64,000 bases of DNA from Anastatus disparis (Eukaryota > Arthropoda > Insecta > Hymenoptera > Eupelmidae): contig JAFFSR010000016.1 of the NCBI GenBank assembly GCA_017163975.1, positions 210,001-274,000 of the forward strand. Reading direction: 5' to 3'. The notes beneath the pieces were generated by a model, which did no database searches, was not told the origin of the DNA, and saw nothing but the letters and a program-made list of their open reading frames with translations. The position numbers and the translations under genes were made by a program. This document shows positions 19,202 to 31,801 of this stretch, piece after piece (within the stretch, counting starts at the first letter, position 1; each line of letters opens with the position of its first letter).

Positions 19202-19854
19202 CAGGGTGAGGAAAAAGTATGGAAACCTCTGGAAATTTTGCGACTTTTATAGTAAAACAAAACAAACAAAAGGCATACCCTAGGTAATTTTGAACAAAGA
19301 ATCCGATGGTGACATTGGATTTGATCTTAAACCTCATTTTCAAGGTTATCTCAAGGTCAAACTCATTTTTTAAAATGCGAACCCCTACTTTTTATACCCT
19401 AATCAAAAAGAGCGGAAAAGCTCTACGTCCGAATATTTGGTTAGGTATGAGGTTAACTTAACCTCTAGAAGTTAAATAGAGGTCAAAGTATGACTTCTTA
19501 AAAATCTATCTAGTTTAGTGGTGAAACAAAACAAACAAAAGGCATACCCTGGGTAACTTTGAGCAAGGAATCCGATGGTGACCTTGGATTTGACCTTTAA
19601 CTTTATTTTCAAGGTTATTTCAAGACCAAGCGTGTTATTTCAAACGACTACTTTTAGGGTACTTCTTCTGGCCTACTAATGAAAAATTTTAATTTATTTC
19701 TGAGTAATAAATGTTTAAAAATTTTGAAAATGGATTTTCAAAAATATAAAAACAATGTTAATTCTTGTTGCAAAACGAATAAAAAGCAATTTAAAGATCT
19801 GTCATTAATTTATTTCATTAAAAAAAAAATTTATTTTAAGGGGGCTACCCTTAA

Positions 19855-20378
19855 GGTAGTTCTATTGGTCCAGTGGTTCTCATTGTAAAGTAATATGTTT
19901 TTTACGAATTCACACTATACGAAAGAGAAATTGGTTGAGTTCTGTGTTTGCACAATAATTCAAAAACATGTTTGTGCGCAGATTCTGTAAGTATACACAA
20001 TACGAATCGTAAGACAGCATGTTTACGCGTAAATTAATATAGAGTAAGAACATTATTTCCCTTTTATTTCGGAATTGAGGGTCGATTGCTATAATCTACA
20101 AGGTACCATTTTAATCCTTGAGATCTGAAGTATAATATATTTTAATTTCTTTGAAATCTATCGAAAACTTTTTACACAATCTTATAAAATGTTACGTTTC
20201 AAGCGCTTCGCCCATATACTCTCATGTTAAATTCAGCAAAGTTTAAACTAAAATATCTAAAAGATGAAGGTAGATATGCACCCAAATCAAAATATCATTG
20301 TAAAGCGTAAATCTTAATTTACAACATATTGCAATTTCAAAAAATTCTATAGAAAAATGGAAAACCAATAGAACTACC
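19855..20378. mobile_element. Nested TTAA-flanked MITE
   Basis: The ends GGTAGTTCTATTGG and CCAATAGAACTACC form an inverted repeat with TTAA at 19851-19854 and 20379-20382. It sits inside the 1.9 kb TA-flanked element. No coding signal. Confidence 0.75.
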
Positions 20379-20382
20379 TTAA

Positions 20383-20650
20383 GAGGACGCTGTATCTCAC
20401 CATCCTTTTTCACTTAAAAAATGTAAGGTTTTGGAAAAACTAGTGATTATTGATAAAAATTAAGAGTTGTCTGCAACTTATAACTTTTCTTAAAAACAAA
20501 GAATCAAAATTAATTTGTTATTATCAGAAAAAATATTGCTTTTCACTGCACAAGTTGTGGACAACTCTTAATTTTTATCGATGATCACTAGTTTTTCCAA
20601 AAACTTACATTTTTTAATTATAAAAGGATAAAGAGATCCAACCTCTGATT
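20383..20650. mobile_element. Partial TTAA-type MITE, family A
   Basis: It starts directly after a TTAA with GAGGACGCTGTATCTCACC and runs through inverted arms containing AAAAACTAGTGATTATTGAT and its complement. The right end (about 20640) is weakly conserved and has no TTAA, so it is truncated or diverged. The left half is closely related to 22123-22260. Confidence 0.6.
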
Positions 20651-21122
20651 TCCCGCTCTTTTCGGATACAGCATCAAAAATAGGGGTTAAATTATGAGGT
20701 TGACCTTGAAATAACTTTAAAAATGAGGTTCCAAGTGAAATTAAGGGTCACTATTAGGTTTCTTATTTAAAGTTGCCTAGGGTATGCCTTTCGTTTGTTT
20801 GACTACTTAACTGGAGAGATTTTTAAGAAGTCATACTTTGACCTCTATTTAACCTCTAGAGGTTACGTTATCCTCATACCTAAACACATATCCAGGCGTA
20901 AAATTTTCCGCTCTTTTTCATTACGGTATAAAAAGTAGGGGTTCCCATTATGAAAAATGAGGTTGACCTTTAAATAAACTTGGAAATGAGGTTCAAGGTC
21001 AAATCGAAGGTCACCATCGGATTCCTTGTTTAAGATTACCTAGGGTATGCCTTTCGTTTGTTTTGTTTACTACAAAAGTCGCAAAATCTCCAGGGGTTTC
21101 CATACTATTTCCTCACCCTGTA

Positions 21123-21300
21123 TATCAAATTTATTTATATTGTTAATATTTCACTTATTAAAATGATTTTGGTCTTTGTGAGTAAATTAATTATTTAGTA
21201 TACAGTATACATTGCAATAATATATATTAGATTTATTTATATTTCAAATATTTCACTTAACAAAATGATTTTGGTCTTTGTGAGTATATTTTATATTAAT
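21123..21300. repeat. Tandem duplicate that preserves the empty site of the TA element
   Basis: A unit containing GTATACAGTATACATTGCA, then ATTTCACTTA and TTTTGGTCTTTGTGAGTA occurs twice. The first copy is split by the 19202-21120 insertion; the second (about 21190-21300) is uninterrupted. The DNA from here to 22118 is AT-rich, apart from a less AT-rich part at 21770-21990; I see no gene in it. Confidence 0.7.
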
Positions 21301-22122
21301 CATGATTATGTTATTTTAGACGTATATACAATGGTAATGAAAAAAGTATTAAATATATTTTCTAGTTTATCCTACAGTAAAATAAAGTTGCACTTATATG
21401 GCACCGTTTTTTTTAAATTATAAAATTAAAAAAATTTCGTATAGACAGTGGCTCACGATTAACAATTATATATTTATGAACTCAATGAGCTAGTTTTTAT
21501 TTAAATTTTTAAAGTTCTAATCAGAAATTTAAAGGGTACATAACGCAATATTGTTCAACGAGCTAAATTTGATTTTTTTTTAGAAACATGTGCATTAAAA
21601 TTCTCTATATGTCTGTAGTTTGAAATTATGTCTTCTAAAACTTCAGCGCCCTCAATTAAGTAATTCTATATTTAGTTCGTGTAAGTATTCAAAATAATCT
21701 TATTTCTACGAAGAAAATATTATATCTGACTAATATATTGTATCACAATAGTAAATTATGTATCAAAAGCGCGAAATAGGGGATTTTGGCCCGAGTATGA
21801 GTTCATCTCCTGAGCGAAGCAAAGACGTCAAATATACATGAGAAACACAAATTCCCGTCACGCCAATCCGAGGAATGAGAAATACGTATTTTCGGCATAC
21901 TTTTGCGAGCGCGTAATATAATACATTCTGGCAAAAAACAGGCTACTATTTCACGCTCGCTAAATTGAGCCGAAAATACGTATTCCGTATCTGAAGGAAA
22001 AAAAACGATTTTATAAACAAATTTTCAACATCTCTTTGGAAAACTTAAAAAGCTCCCTTCGAAACGATGAATTTATGGTTACCTTTGACTTTTTCTAAAC
22101 AGCTCTGAATGATGATAATTAA

Positions 22123-22503
22123 GGGGACGCTGGATCTCTCCATCCTTTTTTACTTAAAAAATGTAGGTTTTTGGAAAAACTGGTGATTATTGATAAAAAT
22201 TAAGAGTGTTCCGCAACTTGTACCGTGAAAAGTAATATTTATTCCGATGAGGATAAATTAATTCTGATGCTTTGTTTTCAAGAAAACCTTGAAAAACTTA
22301 AATCATAGAGGTTAGGGTGGACAATTTGGTTTTTCAAGGTTTTCTTGAGAACGAAGCAATAAAATTAATTTTTTCTTATCAAAGAAAATATTGCTTTTTT
22401 TGATACAAGATGCGGCTTTCTCTTCATTTTTTGATAAAGGTATTAGTTTTTGTAAAAAAATCATTTCTTTGATTAGAAAAGGACAGAGATACGTGACCTC
22501 CTC
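22123..22503. mobile_element. TTAA-flanked MITE, mosaic of two families
   Basis: 381 bp between TTAA at 22119-22122 and 22504-22507. The left end (GGGGACGCTGGATCTCTCC) matches family A at 20383. The right half, from about 22262, matches the element at 32980-33360, including the palindrome CAAGAAAACCTTGAAAAAC and its complement and the end GATACGTGACCTCCTC. Confidence 0.8.
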
Positions 22504-22507
22504 TTAA

Positions 22508-22941
22508 GAGGCGGTCGGAACCAAATCGGTGACTTAGTTCGGTGCATAAATTATTATAAATGCTTATAATAATTTATTCATTTATTAATATGGTAAAAAT
22601 ATAGTCATTTCCTCTAGTCATGTATATAAAGAATAATTTAAAATAGTTAAAGCCAAAAAAATATACAAAATATTGTTATAAAGCGAAAAATGCCACCTAA
22701 CAATCGACACGACAGTTTTTTGCATGCGGTATATGTCAAGTCAGTTTGATATTTGTAATAAATGCTTATAATAATTTATTTACTTATTCATATGGTAAAA
22801 ATATAGTCATTTCCTCTAGTCATGTATATAAAGAATAATTTGAAATAGTTTAAGCCATAAAAATATACAAAATATTATCGTAAAGCGAAAAATGCTGACT
22901 TGATATATACCGCAAGTCACCGATTTGGTTCCGACCGCCTC
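22508..22941. mobile_element. TTAA-flanked MITE with an internal direct repeat
   Basis: The inverted ends contain GAGGCGGTCGGAACCAAATC and its complement, flanked by TTAA at 22504-22507 (shared with the neighbour) and 22942-22945. Inside, a unit of about 130 bp containing ATGCTTATAATAATTTATT and TCATTTCCTCTAGTCATG is repeated twice (about 22545-22670 and 22755-22885). Confidence 0.85.
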
Positions 22942-22945
22942 TTAA

Positions 22946-23904
22946 CATATTTTATTGGAGGAAAAAATTTATTATAATTATTTAATATAATTTTTATTTT
23001 GACATAACAAGATATAAATTCAAAATAAGATTAATAATTTCCAATGTGAGATATTGTTAAGTTCAAGAAATATTTCATGTATGTTGAGATATATTTTATT
23101 GATATTAAAAAATTTTATTTTCATTGCCGGAAAAAATGATATTGATAAAAAAAATATTTCACCGATCACCCGAATAAATATATTCTATACAATAAAATTT
23201 TTTTCGTTACTCATAAATTTTTTTTCCAGTCTAGCTATTAGATTATATAACGGTTGTATCATCTGTCTTTTATTCTTATCATGGAGAGATAAAGACAGAA
23301 TTAGGTTCAAGTAACAACCAGTACTTGAGTTAGGTCTATGAATAGGAGCCTAAGACCGTCTATGATAATAAAAATTTATATGGTTGGAATATATATTCAG
23401 AATAGATTAAATTACGAATATTTTCTTCATTAAGAAAAAATAAGTTGATTGAAAATAAAATTTTCTTTTATTTATTTTTTAATCTATTTTTAATTATAAT
23501 AAATTTTATTAAAAACGGAGCAATTTATTTTAATATATTTTATCAATGAAAATAATACTTTTAATTTATTTAGAAATAATAATTTCAATCTTATTTAAAT
23601 AATAGGAATAATTTCAATTTATAAAATTCATAGTAAAGCATTAAATATATTTATCTTACCTGCCAGAAATAAAACGTTGGCTCTCGAATAATCGCCTTTG
23701 TGACTCTAAGGATTACAGCGAAGTTGACAGTGGTGATTTTGAAAGAAGTGAAATCCGTTATTATCAAAGTTCTAACAATCGTCTGGTACAAAAGACACAA
23801 GAGTATCTTGTTTTTGTACTTTCCTAATACATCGAGTTTGTTTCAGATGCTTCTCATAACGCTGTACGAAATTGATGACTAATTTAACTAGTTGCCATTT
23901 ACCA
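22946..23904. other. AT-rich DNA without a supported gene
   Basis: Frames of 60-86 codons at 23054-23314 and 23700-23882 are short, AT-driven and lack domains. No RNA gene or element end is visible. Confidence 0.5.
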
Positions 23905-24320
23905 GGTGCGTACACACGTACAAACACGCCCATACACGTGCAGACACGTACACACACGTGAACACACATACAAATTCGTACGCATACGTACAAACACGTG
24001 CGAACATGTAAAAACACGTACGAACCCGTAAAGACACAAACAAACACGTACAAACACGTATAAATACTTACAAACACGTACATACAAGTGCAAACACGTA
24101 GAAACACAGGCGCACACATGCATACACGCACAAACACCTACATTAACGTGCAAACACGTAAAAACACGTACATACACGTACAAACATGAACGAACACGTA
24201 CATTAACGTACATACACGTACAAACATAAACAAACAAATACATTAACGTAAAAACACGTACAAACACGTACATGCTAGTACAAATACGCACGCACACGTA
24301 TAAATACGTACAAACACGTG

Positions 24321-24367
<47 letters not shown>

Positions 24368-24560
24368 GAACAAACACGTACATTAACCTTTTAACTGCGG
24401 GAAAATTTTAGTACTAAACGACCTTTTATAAAGTGCAAAATGTATACATGAGATCATTGGATTTTTCAGGTAGAGTCCCCACCCTGACTGCTGGTCGATA
24501 AATCGACCACCCCCGCAGGCTAAAGGTTAACGTACAAACACATACTAACACGTACAAACA
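23905..24560. repeat. ACAAACACGTAC-type minisatellite
   Basis: Degenerate 6-12 bp units (ACAAACACGTAC, CATTAACGTACA and variants) run for about 650 bp, with a TA run at about 24326-24360 and a MITE at 24387-24526. Cys/Val-rich frames on the minus strand come from the repeat. A telomere-like role is not supported. Confidence 0.9.
24387..24526. mobile_element. TTAA-flanked MITE inside the minisatellite
   Basis: 140 bp with ends CCTTTTAACTGCGGG and CCCGCAGGCTAAAGG, flanked by TTAA (24383-24386 and 24527-24530). It contains TGGTCGATAAATCGACCA. The surrounding repeat shows the empty site: CATTAACGTACA occurs uninterrupted at about 24201-24212. It is related to the 45914-46061 element. Confidence 0.82.
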
Positions 24561-24598
24561 TGTACACACACATGCACACATGGCATCTACAACACGTC

Positions 24599-24601
<3 letters not shown>

Positions 24602-24656
<55 letters not shown>

Positions 24657-25116
24657 GAGGGAGGGTACCCCCTGCTCGCTCCACTCGCCAACCCCCCCAA
24701 TACACACATTTCAATGTAAATAGAAGAGTAGGACATAATGAATCTAAATTTCATATTTGCGTATGTGGAAAAAGTTCAACAGAAAACATCAATACATAAT
24801 AATATAAGATATGAAGTTATAGAATTAGAATTAATAAAAAAAAGATGATTTAACGCGATATTCAAAAGTTCACTATGAATCAAACTTATATATTTTTGAA
24901 ATGAATTAAAAATAGAATAGAAAATAATTATAAAATTTTAAGTTATGATTGTATATAATAATATTTAATAATAATTATGAGCAAATAATAAAGAATAGAA
25001 TAATAGAATAATTAAAAATTATGATTATAAATAAATATTTTTATCTTCTTATGTCATAAATTCTATACATATCGAGAAGATACAAAGAAAACGCTCCCTC
25101 TCTGCATTTTTTAATT
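24602..25116. repeat. (TA)n microsatellite and AT-rich DNA
   Basis: TA run at about 24602-24654. The DNA beyond it to 25116 is AT-rich with no supported gene. Confidence 0.85.
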
Positions 25117-25931
25117 TTGGGTTTGAGACCAACATATATAAATATATGGCTGCATTAAGAGTGTTTTTTTTATTGTAGCTAAAAGAAGCTTACATTTTTA
25201 TTTTTTATTGTCGCTAAAGACGCGTACACTTTTTTTTCATTGCCGCTAAAAAAGCTTACAAATTTATTTATTATTGTCGCTGAAGCATACAGATCTATTG
25301 TTTGTTGTCGCTAATAAAATCTCATAGAAGCATACAAATTTACTGTTTGTTGTCGCTAAAAGGAGCTTACAGATTAATTTGTTATTATTACTAAAATAAT
25401 TTTATAGACTTATTTTTTACTGTCGCTAATGGAAGCTTACAAATTTAAAATTCATTGTAGTTATAAAAAGTTTACATATTTATTTTTCATTGTCGCTAAA
25501 GAAGCTTGTACAGTTGCTTTGTATTTTTACTAAAAAAAGTTTAAATAATTTCAAATATTTATTTAATATGTCGTTGAATTTCATTGTCGCTAAAAGAAGC
25601 TTACAAATTTATATTTTATTACAAGCTTACATATTTATTTTTTATTGTTGTTAAAAAAAACTTATACATTTATTTTTTCTGTAGTAAATCGATACTATTT
25701 TAATTATTATCAATTTGTTTTTCTGTAATCTTGAAAAATAATCATTTTATATTGAGAATATTGTATTTATTAATGTAATGAAATAAAAATATTAAATTAT
25801 TTCATTTACCTTATTTAAAATTATTTCATTTGCTAATATAAGTTCTTCTAACTCCATGTTTTCATCATTTAATACTTTAATGAACTCCAATCTTTTTACT
25901 TTTAATATCTATGAAATATTTATAAAATTTT

Positions 25932-25984
<53 letters not shown>

Positions 25985-27334
25985 GACATTTCACGCCAAC
26001 TGATAGAGCAAAAAAATAAAAATCGTTGAAACTCTAAGAATTTATTCTTTATGTTACCCAAAATATGTAAAAAAATTTTCAAGGATCTAGATTTAAGGAT
26101 CAAGAGTTACAGGACCTGGAAATTTGAAAATTTTTCAAAATTTTTGGAAAAGTCCCAACTTTATCATTTTTTTTTCTGAAAATCCTGATGTTTTAGAGAA
26201 AAGTGCATAATAACACTTCTTGTTGTAAATGGAGAAGAGAGTTAGCAGGATTTTTTACAGACCTGAATTTCGCAGTTTTCTGATTGGCTCTAATATGTAA
26301 AACATGGTTATTGAAATTATTTAATGTTTGCTACTGCCAAAATTGGCTTTCGAAGGCTTATTTTTTTCTATTTTTTATCAACTTTAAAATAAATTTTGGT
26401 TCGTGTAAGCAAAAGTCACCAATAAGGAGTTATCACAGTTTTAAATATACATTTTCACGTAAAATTTATTTTTCTTATTGAAAATAGCCTGTCACATAAT
26501 AAACATGATCATCTGGTTTTAATACTCAAAAACTATTAAAATAAGTTTAAAAATCATTTAGTTAAATGTCATTTATCAATTATAAGCCTAATTATTTCTT
26601 TATTGATATTATGTATGTTTAAAAAACGTTGCTAAGTGCTTTAGTGCAATGCTTTTTCATAGAGCATATTAAGTTTGAGAAATTTGATTTGATTTTTTAA
26701 AATGTGATAAAAATATTTCAAAAACGTAATTGGATAGTAAGTTTTCTGTTTTTATAAAAATAAATGTCAACAGGCAATATGACATGATATAAAAGTTTTA
26801 TAATTAATTACTAATAATTGATATTATTAGATGAGATCAAAGAAAATATATATTCCAGAATAATGATAAATATTTTAAAAAGACTTAAAGTAGAGTTTTT
26901 TTAGCGACAACAAACAATCGCTTTAGTGACAATAATAAATTTGTAAGCTATTTTAGCGACAATAAAGATGAATTTGTAAGCTTCTTTTAGCGACAAGAAA
27001 CAATAAATTTATATGCTTATATGAGGTTTTTTTAATGACAACAAACAATAGATCTGTACGCTTCAGCGACAATAATAAATAAATTTGTAATCCTTTTTAG
27101 CGACAGTAAACAATAAATCTGTACGCTTTTTTCAGCGATAACAAACAATTAATCTGTATGCTTTTTATAAGCTTTTTTTAGCGACAACAAATAATAAATC
27201 TGTAAGCTTTTATAAGTTTTTTTTAGCGACAACAAATAATAGATTTGTACGCTTCAGCGATAATAAGAAATGAATTTGTAAGCTTTTAAACCTTTTAATG
27301 CAGCCATATATTATTATGCTGGTCTCAAGCCCAG
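25117..27334. mobile_element. Foldback-type element with inverted arrays of a short repeat
   Basis: The ends are inverted: GGGTTTGAGACCAACAT at 25119 with TATATGGCTGCATTAA, and their complement at about 27297-27332. Next to each end is an array of imperfect units containing TTGTCGCTAAAAGAAGCTTAC (left 25165-25680, right, inverted, 26900-27290). The core (25700-26890) has no coding signal, but includes a TA run (25934-25982) and one copy of the 500-bp repeat also found at 28303. The structure resembles foldback elements; no transposase is seen. Confidence 0.75.
25983..26480 (+). repeat. 500-bp dispersed repeat, copy 1
   Basis: Starts GGACATTTCACGCCAACT and is similar over its whole length to 28303-28805, including TTACCCAAAATATGTAAAAA and ATAAGGAGTTAT. 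No coding signal; family unknown. Confidence 0.75.
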
Positions 27335-28302
27335 AAATCTTTTATTAAAGTTGTTAATAAAGTACCTATGGATATTAAGCTAAATTCATTTTGTAATTTA
27401 TAGTTTACTTTTGTAATTACTAAATTTTTTTAATCATAAAAATAAAGATACAATACATAGAAATAAAAATATTATATATTTATCTGAATAAAGAAAATCC
27501 AGAGAGGAAGCTTTGTATTATCAATTAGTTATGTTTGCAATTATATTAATAAAATATTAACAATAATAATTTTTTTTTATTTTTGAAATACAATATTAGA
27601 ATATAAATGAAATGCAGCGAAAAAACTTTATATTATTAATTAGTTACAGTTACAGTTATAATAATAAAACATTACTAATTATAATAATATTCAATTACTT
27701 ATAATTGTTATTAAAATAATAGAATATTATTAATAATAAGAATATTTTTTTATTACTAATTACTAAAACATAATATCATAGCGATGGGGAGGGCATAATG
27801 AGGGGGGGCTGTAAAAAGTGAGGGGGGCGAGAGGGGCTGAGGGGGGGCCTCAGTTACGTTAATTTTGAAATGGCCATTTATAAGAGGAATTACAACGTTA
27901 TTAGAGGAAGAGCTATGCCGACAGACATTTGAAAATTGATTTCAAGATCAAATCTGTCTACACAAGTCGATGGCCCCTATTTTTCTGAGCAACCTTTGTT
28001 TTAATCATTTTTTCGTAGCGTGCAAAAAAACTGAGTTTTCCGGTTGGGTAGATTAAAATGGCCCACCGTGTATATACCTTAGATACTTGAATATTCATCG
28101 TTCTATCTCTCTTTCTCTCATATTATTTTTTCATTTAAATGAATTTTAAATATTTAAACTCATAAAATATAATTAATTATTATAATTAATTTTTCATCAT
28201 TGTAAAAATATAAAATATTTACAAATATTCAAAAATATAAACTGAATTTCCACAACAACGTTACCTATGCGCTTGTCAGTTTACATATGTATATATATGT
28301 AT
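27335..28302. other. AT-rich DNA with a G-rich patch
   Basis: Mostly AT-rich. A G-run-rich tract at 27783-27850 (repeated GAGGGGGG words) stands out and could form G-quadruplexes. No gene is supported. Confidence 0.5.
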
Positions 28303-28805
28303 AGGACATTTCACATCAATTAAAAGAGCAAAAAAAATTAAAATCGCTGAAACTCTGAGAATATATTCTGTTTGTTACCCAAAATATGTAAAAAAAATTT
28401 CAAGGATCTAAATTAAAAGTATCAAGAGCTATAGATCCTTAAAATTTGAAAATTTTGGAAATTTTTTGAAAAAGTTCTAACTTTATCATTTTTTTTTCTA
28501 AAAATCCTGATGTTTTAGAGGGAAATTCATCAGAATACTTCTTATTGTAAATGAAGAGGAGAGTTAGCGAGATTTTTTACAGACCTGAATTTTGAAGTTT
28601 TCTATTGATTCTTATATGGATTACATAGTAATTGAAATTATTCATTGTTCGCTACTTTAAAAATTGCTTTTCAAAGGCTTATTTTTTTTCATTTTACATG
28701 AACTTTGAAATAAATGTTTGATCATATAAGTCAGAGCCATCAATAAGGAGTTATGATAGTTTAAAATATATATTTTTATGTATAATTTATTTTTAATATG
28801 AAAAA
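28303..28805 (+). repeat. 500-bp dispersed repeat, copy 2
   Basis: Diverged direct copy of 25983-26480. It begins GGACATTTCACATCAATT, next to a short TA run. Confidence 0.75.
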
Positions 28806-30300
28806 TAAATCATACATGAAAATATATATTTATAATCAATATGAAAAATAAATCTTAAATAAGGCCTACGTTGTTAATAATTTAAGAGAATTTAAAATAT
28901 AGTACAAACTTAATTGTAATTAAAAAATTTTGCAAATTTTTCAGTCATTTTTCTTTATAAAACATAATAATAAGTAAAATATAAATAATGAAAAAGAAAA
29001 CAGTAGCACAATTTATCTAAGAGTCGGTACAGAAACACACGACACAAACACAACAAATAAACAATTTAAAACACGAAATAAATAAATTAGAAGTTGAAAT
29101 AAAAAATATACACAAAGAATGAGGTTATTCAATAAAAGAATGAGAAATTAACGATAATAACATTAGTAGAATTTTTAAGCATTTAAATGAACAATTACCA
29201 CTAGCGCTAAAACAAATTAGAATCAATACGCAATTAATTTACACACTAATAAATAATAACGAAAAATCTTATAAAAATAAAATAAATAAAAACAATAAAA
29301 GCAGCTAACAATAACAATAACAATAATTAATAAGAAATAAAGAAAAAAAAGGATGGAGCAAAATAAAACTAAAATCTATCATATGAGAGCATGAGAACTA
29401 CGTTGGCTAAGTAGTAAAGCATGCGTTTTTCATATAAAAGGTCGAGAGTTTGAGACCCGACCCGTAAATAATCGGAATTTTTTTTATAGTATATTTAAAT
29501 TCTACATAATTAGTTAAACATATTCGTATTTTTAAATTTAAAAAATAATAAAAATTGAGGTGCACAGAACTATTTTTAAATAGAAAAAAGTAGAGAATAA
29601 TATATTATATTAAACGAATATTCAAATGCGAATTTAAAGAGACATTAAATTATACACGTGCTACACACATGAAATGAATTCAAGGACGAGTAAGCTTCAA
29701 GACCGAAGAACATCATAAACTCAAGGCCAAACAAATAAGCCAAAGCTAAACACGCTGTATTTACAAAGTCCCTTGAAAGTCCATTTAAATTCAAATATAA
29801 ATAGTATTCGAAGCTGAAAGGAAAATACACCCTAAACCTAAAAGAGTAAAAATTGAACAAAAATAGTAAAAATAAATTAGTTTGCTCTTTTATAAAAAAA
29901 CAAAATGTTAAATTGCTCTTAAAAACGAGTAAATCAAGAACTTTTTATTTTTTATAAGAGTAAATTACAAAAATTGTACTTTGCAAAAGTAGAAAATTTA
30001 AATGTTGCATTCATAAAGAGTAAATAAAAAACTTTTTTCTTTTAAATAAAAGTAAATTTAAGAAACTCTAAACTCTAAACCTAAAAGAGTGAAAATTGAA
30101 CAAAAAAAGTAAAAATAAATTAGTTTGCTCTTTTATACAAGAATGAAATTTTAAATTATTCTTTAAAACGGACTCGTTGATCTTCTGATAATATTTGATC
30201 CAAGCATTCATTCAACGTCTTTCTCTTCCTTTTCCTTATAATTAATAGTAACAGAAAATTGTTCATCGTCCTTGAGCTGCAACCCATGCTTATAAATATC
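28806..30300. other. AT-rich DNA with a possible tRNA-like fragment
   Basis: The part 28980-29330 is A-rich and resembles a decayed retroelement gag, but no frame survives. At about 29398-29465 there is a tRNA-like segment: TGGCTAAGTAGT resembles an A box and GAGAGTTTGAGACC a decayed B box. It does not fold into a clean cloverleaf by eye, so I treat it as a tRNA-derived relic at most. Repeats of TTGCTCTTTTATA and GTAAATTTAAGAA occur at 29880-30150. Confidence 0.35.
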
Positions 30301-30429
30301 TAGCAAATCTGGTTTATTATTAAATATTGCACAATAATGAAATTATAACATAATTAACTTTTGTTTTTGTTCATCTGTAAGGTTTTCATTTAGCGATAAT
30401 TTTTGTTCGATCTCTTCATACATAAAATT

Positions 30430-31420
30430 GTACTAAGAATCATTTAAATTTCTATTATTTGGTTTTGAGACACTTTCACTGTACTCAATACTCAAACTTT
30501 GATATTCATTCTGTTCAAGAATGATATCAATATAAGAAATAATTTCCTTTTCATTTTGATTACTGATACATATTTTTTTATGTACAGTATCTGAAATCAT
30601 TTTTAAGCTTTTTAGTACATCGTAGCCAATTATGCATTCTCTCACTAGCTTTGGTACTACGATGAAAATAGCAATCAATTCAATACTAGCCACCTTAACA
30701 GATAACTTGCTTAGTTATTTTTGTTGATTTTAAACTAGCATCACACTTAATAACTTTTTCTGCTATGGGTAAAGTTGGTCGATCATTAAAAATATGAAAA
30801 TTATTTTTATAGAACTCTGCCGAAATACAGGTCACCTCACTGCCTGAATCCATTCATGCTTCAATTTTTATGCCTTTCACCTCTAATGGTATCTGAGGAC
30901 ATTCCCTTTTTATGATGTTAACACCGTCAGGTTTAATATCATATAAGAGTTCGCTTCGAGGATCACTAAATATAGTGTTAACCTCAAAACTTTTTTTTTT
31001 ATTAATTGCATTTTGCTGATTTAATTTGCTTTTTCCTGGATCCAAGTTACAAAATACAACTACTGTCCGTTGCCCGATTTTGATGTTCCTGCTTCTGAAA
31101 ATAAGCTTGTAACATCTACATCTTCTTCAATAAAGTCTTGTTGACTTAACGATTTTTGCTTTGGGATTAAATCTTTCGGTTTATTTCCTTGTTGCCCTTT
31201 CATTTTATTTACCTAATGTACATTATAAGGCTTTTGGTTATATCCATTCTTATAATAATTCTTATTATGATAATTTGGATTTCCGTTCCGATGGCATTTA
31301 TTCTTTTTCGTAGAATCTTGCTCATCCTTTTAATTTTGATCATCAAAATCAAATTCAGATAAAAGTGCAAAGAATGCAGTTTTATCATTAATACGTTTTT
31401 ATAGTCTTTAGAGTATTGCA
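30430..31420 (-). pseudogene. Ty3/gypsy gag-protease fragment, copy 1
   Basis: Read right to left it encodes the end of a gag with Asn/Tyr-rich sequence (31421-31209), then a retropepsin: MDSGSEVTCIS at about 30852-30820, preceded by a stop in the same frame, and ECIIGYDVLKSL at about 30640-30610. The DNA is clearly similar to 40560-41600 on the other strand. Several stops and shifts break it and nothing beyond the protease remains. In the intact element it would mature gag. Confidence 0.75.
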
Positions 31421-31634
31421 CTCAACGGAGTCATCGATAATAACTTATATCACATTGCCCTCTCCTTCACACGTAAAGAAAATTAGAAACCATCGTATCT
31501 CCAAGAGTATTGCACTGGAGGGGATCGTCGATAAAGATAATATTCTCTCACATTATTGCTGTATGCACCTTGAATATGCATGTGATAGATTGAATTAATG
31601 AAGTAAATTCAAATTCGGTAATTAGAATATTACC
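31395..31634 (+). repeat. LTR fragment of the gypsy family, copy 1
   Basis: Matches 42640-42874 and, inverted, 49545-49800. It includes GAGTATTGCACTCAACGGAG and the end TCGGTAATTAGAATATTACC, followed by TGGCGACC, a likely primer-binding start. Its strand is opposite to the adjacent gag-protease fragment, so this locus is rearranged. Confidence 0.7.
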
Positions 31635-31801
31635 TGGCGACCATGGATAAAGTAAAGCCGGCTTCAACTGGCGACCGTGACAGGACATGCATTAAAGGTC
31701 ATATAACAATAAATGAAGAATTTAGAATTAAAAACTAGATGAAACCTCTATATAACGGGGGGCTCTTTGAGGGCACTGATTATGCACGCGTGGAAGCATT
31801 A

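Larger units (their letters stand above)
19202..21120. mobile_element. 1.9 kb TA-flanked inverted-repeat element, non-autonomous
   Basis: The left end CAGGGTGAGGAAAAAGTATGG (first 20 bases at 19202-19221) is mirrored by an imperfect inverse copy ending CCTCACCCTG at 21120, and TA flanks both sides. Long arms carry inverted copies of a motif around AAAGGCATACCCTAGG and of AAGTCATACTTTGACC. The left arm also has an internal direct repeat. There is no transposase frame. TA target plus short ends beginning CAG fits a Tc1/mariner-type MITE. At least one TTAA-flanked element is nested in its centre. The empty target is seen at 21198-21300. Confidence 0.8.

Noticed and set aside
23772..24297. Two Cys/Val-rich frames of 121 and 132 codons on the minus strand that look like secreted Cys-rich proteins
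   Set aside because: They follow the 6-12 bp minisatellite unit exactly and have no signal or domain.
23905..24560. Telomeric repeat or CRISPR-like array
   Set aside because: Units are degenerate and short with no spacers of constant length, and the sequence does not match the insect TTAGG repeat.
29398..29465. tRNA gene
   Set aside because: A-box and B-box resemblance only; acceptor and anticodon stems do not pair by eye and the T-arm is decayed.
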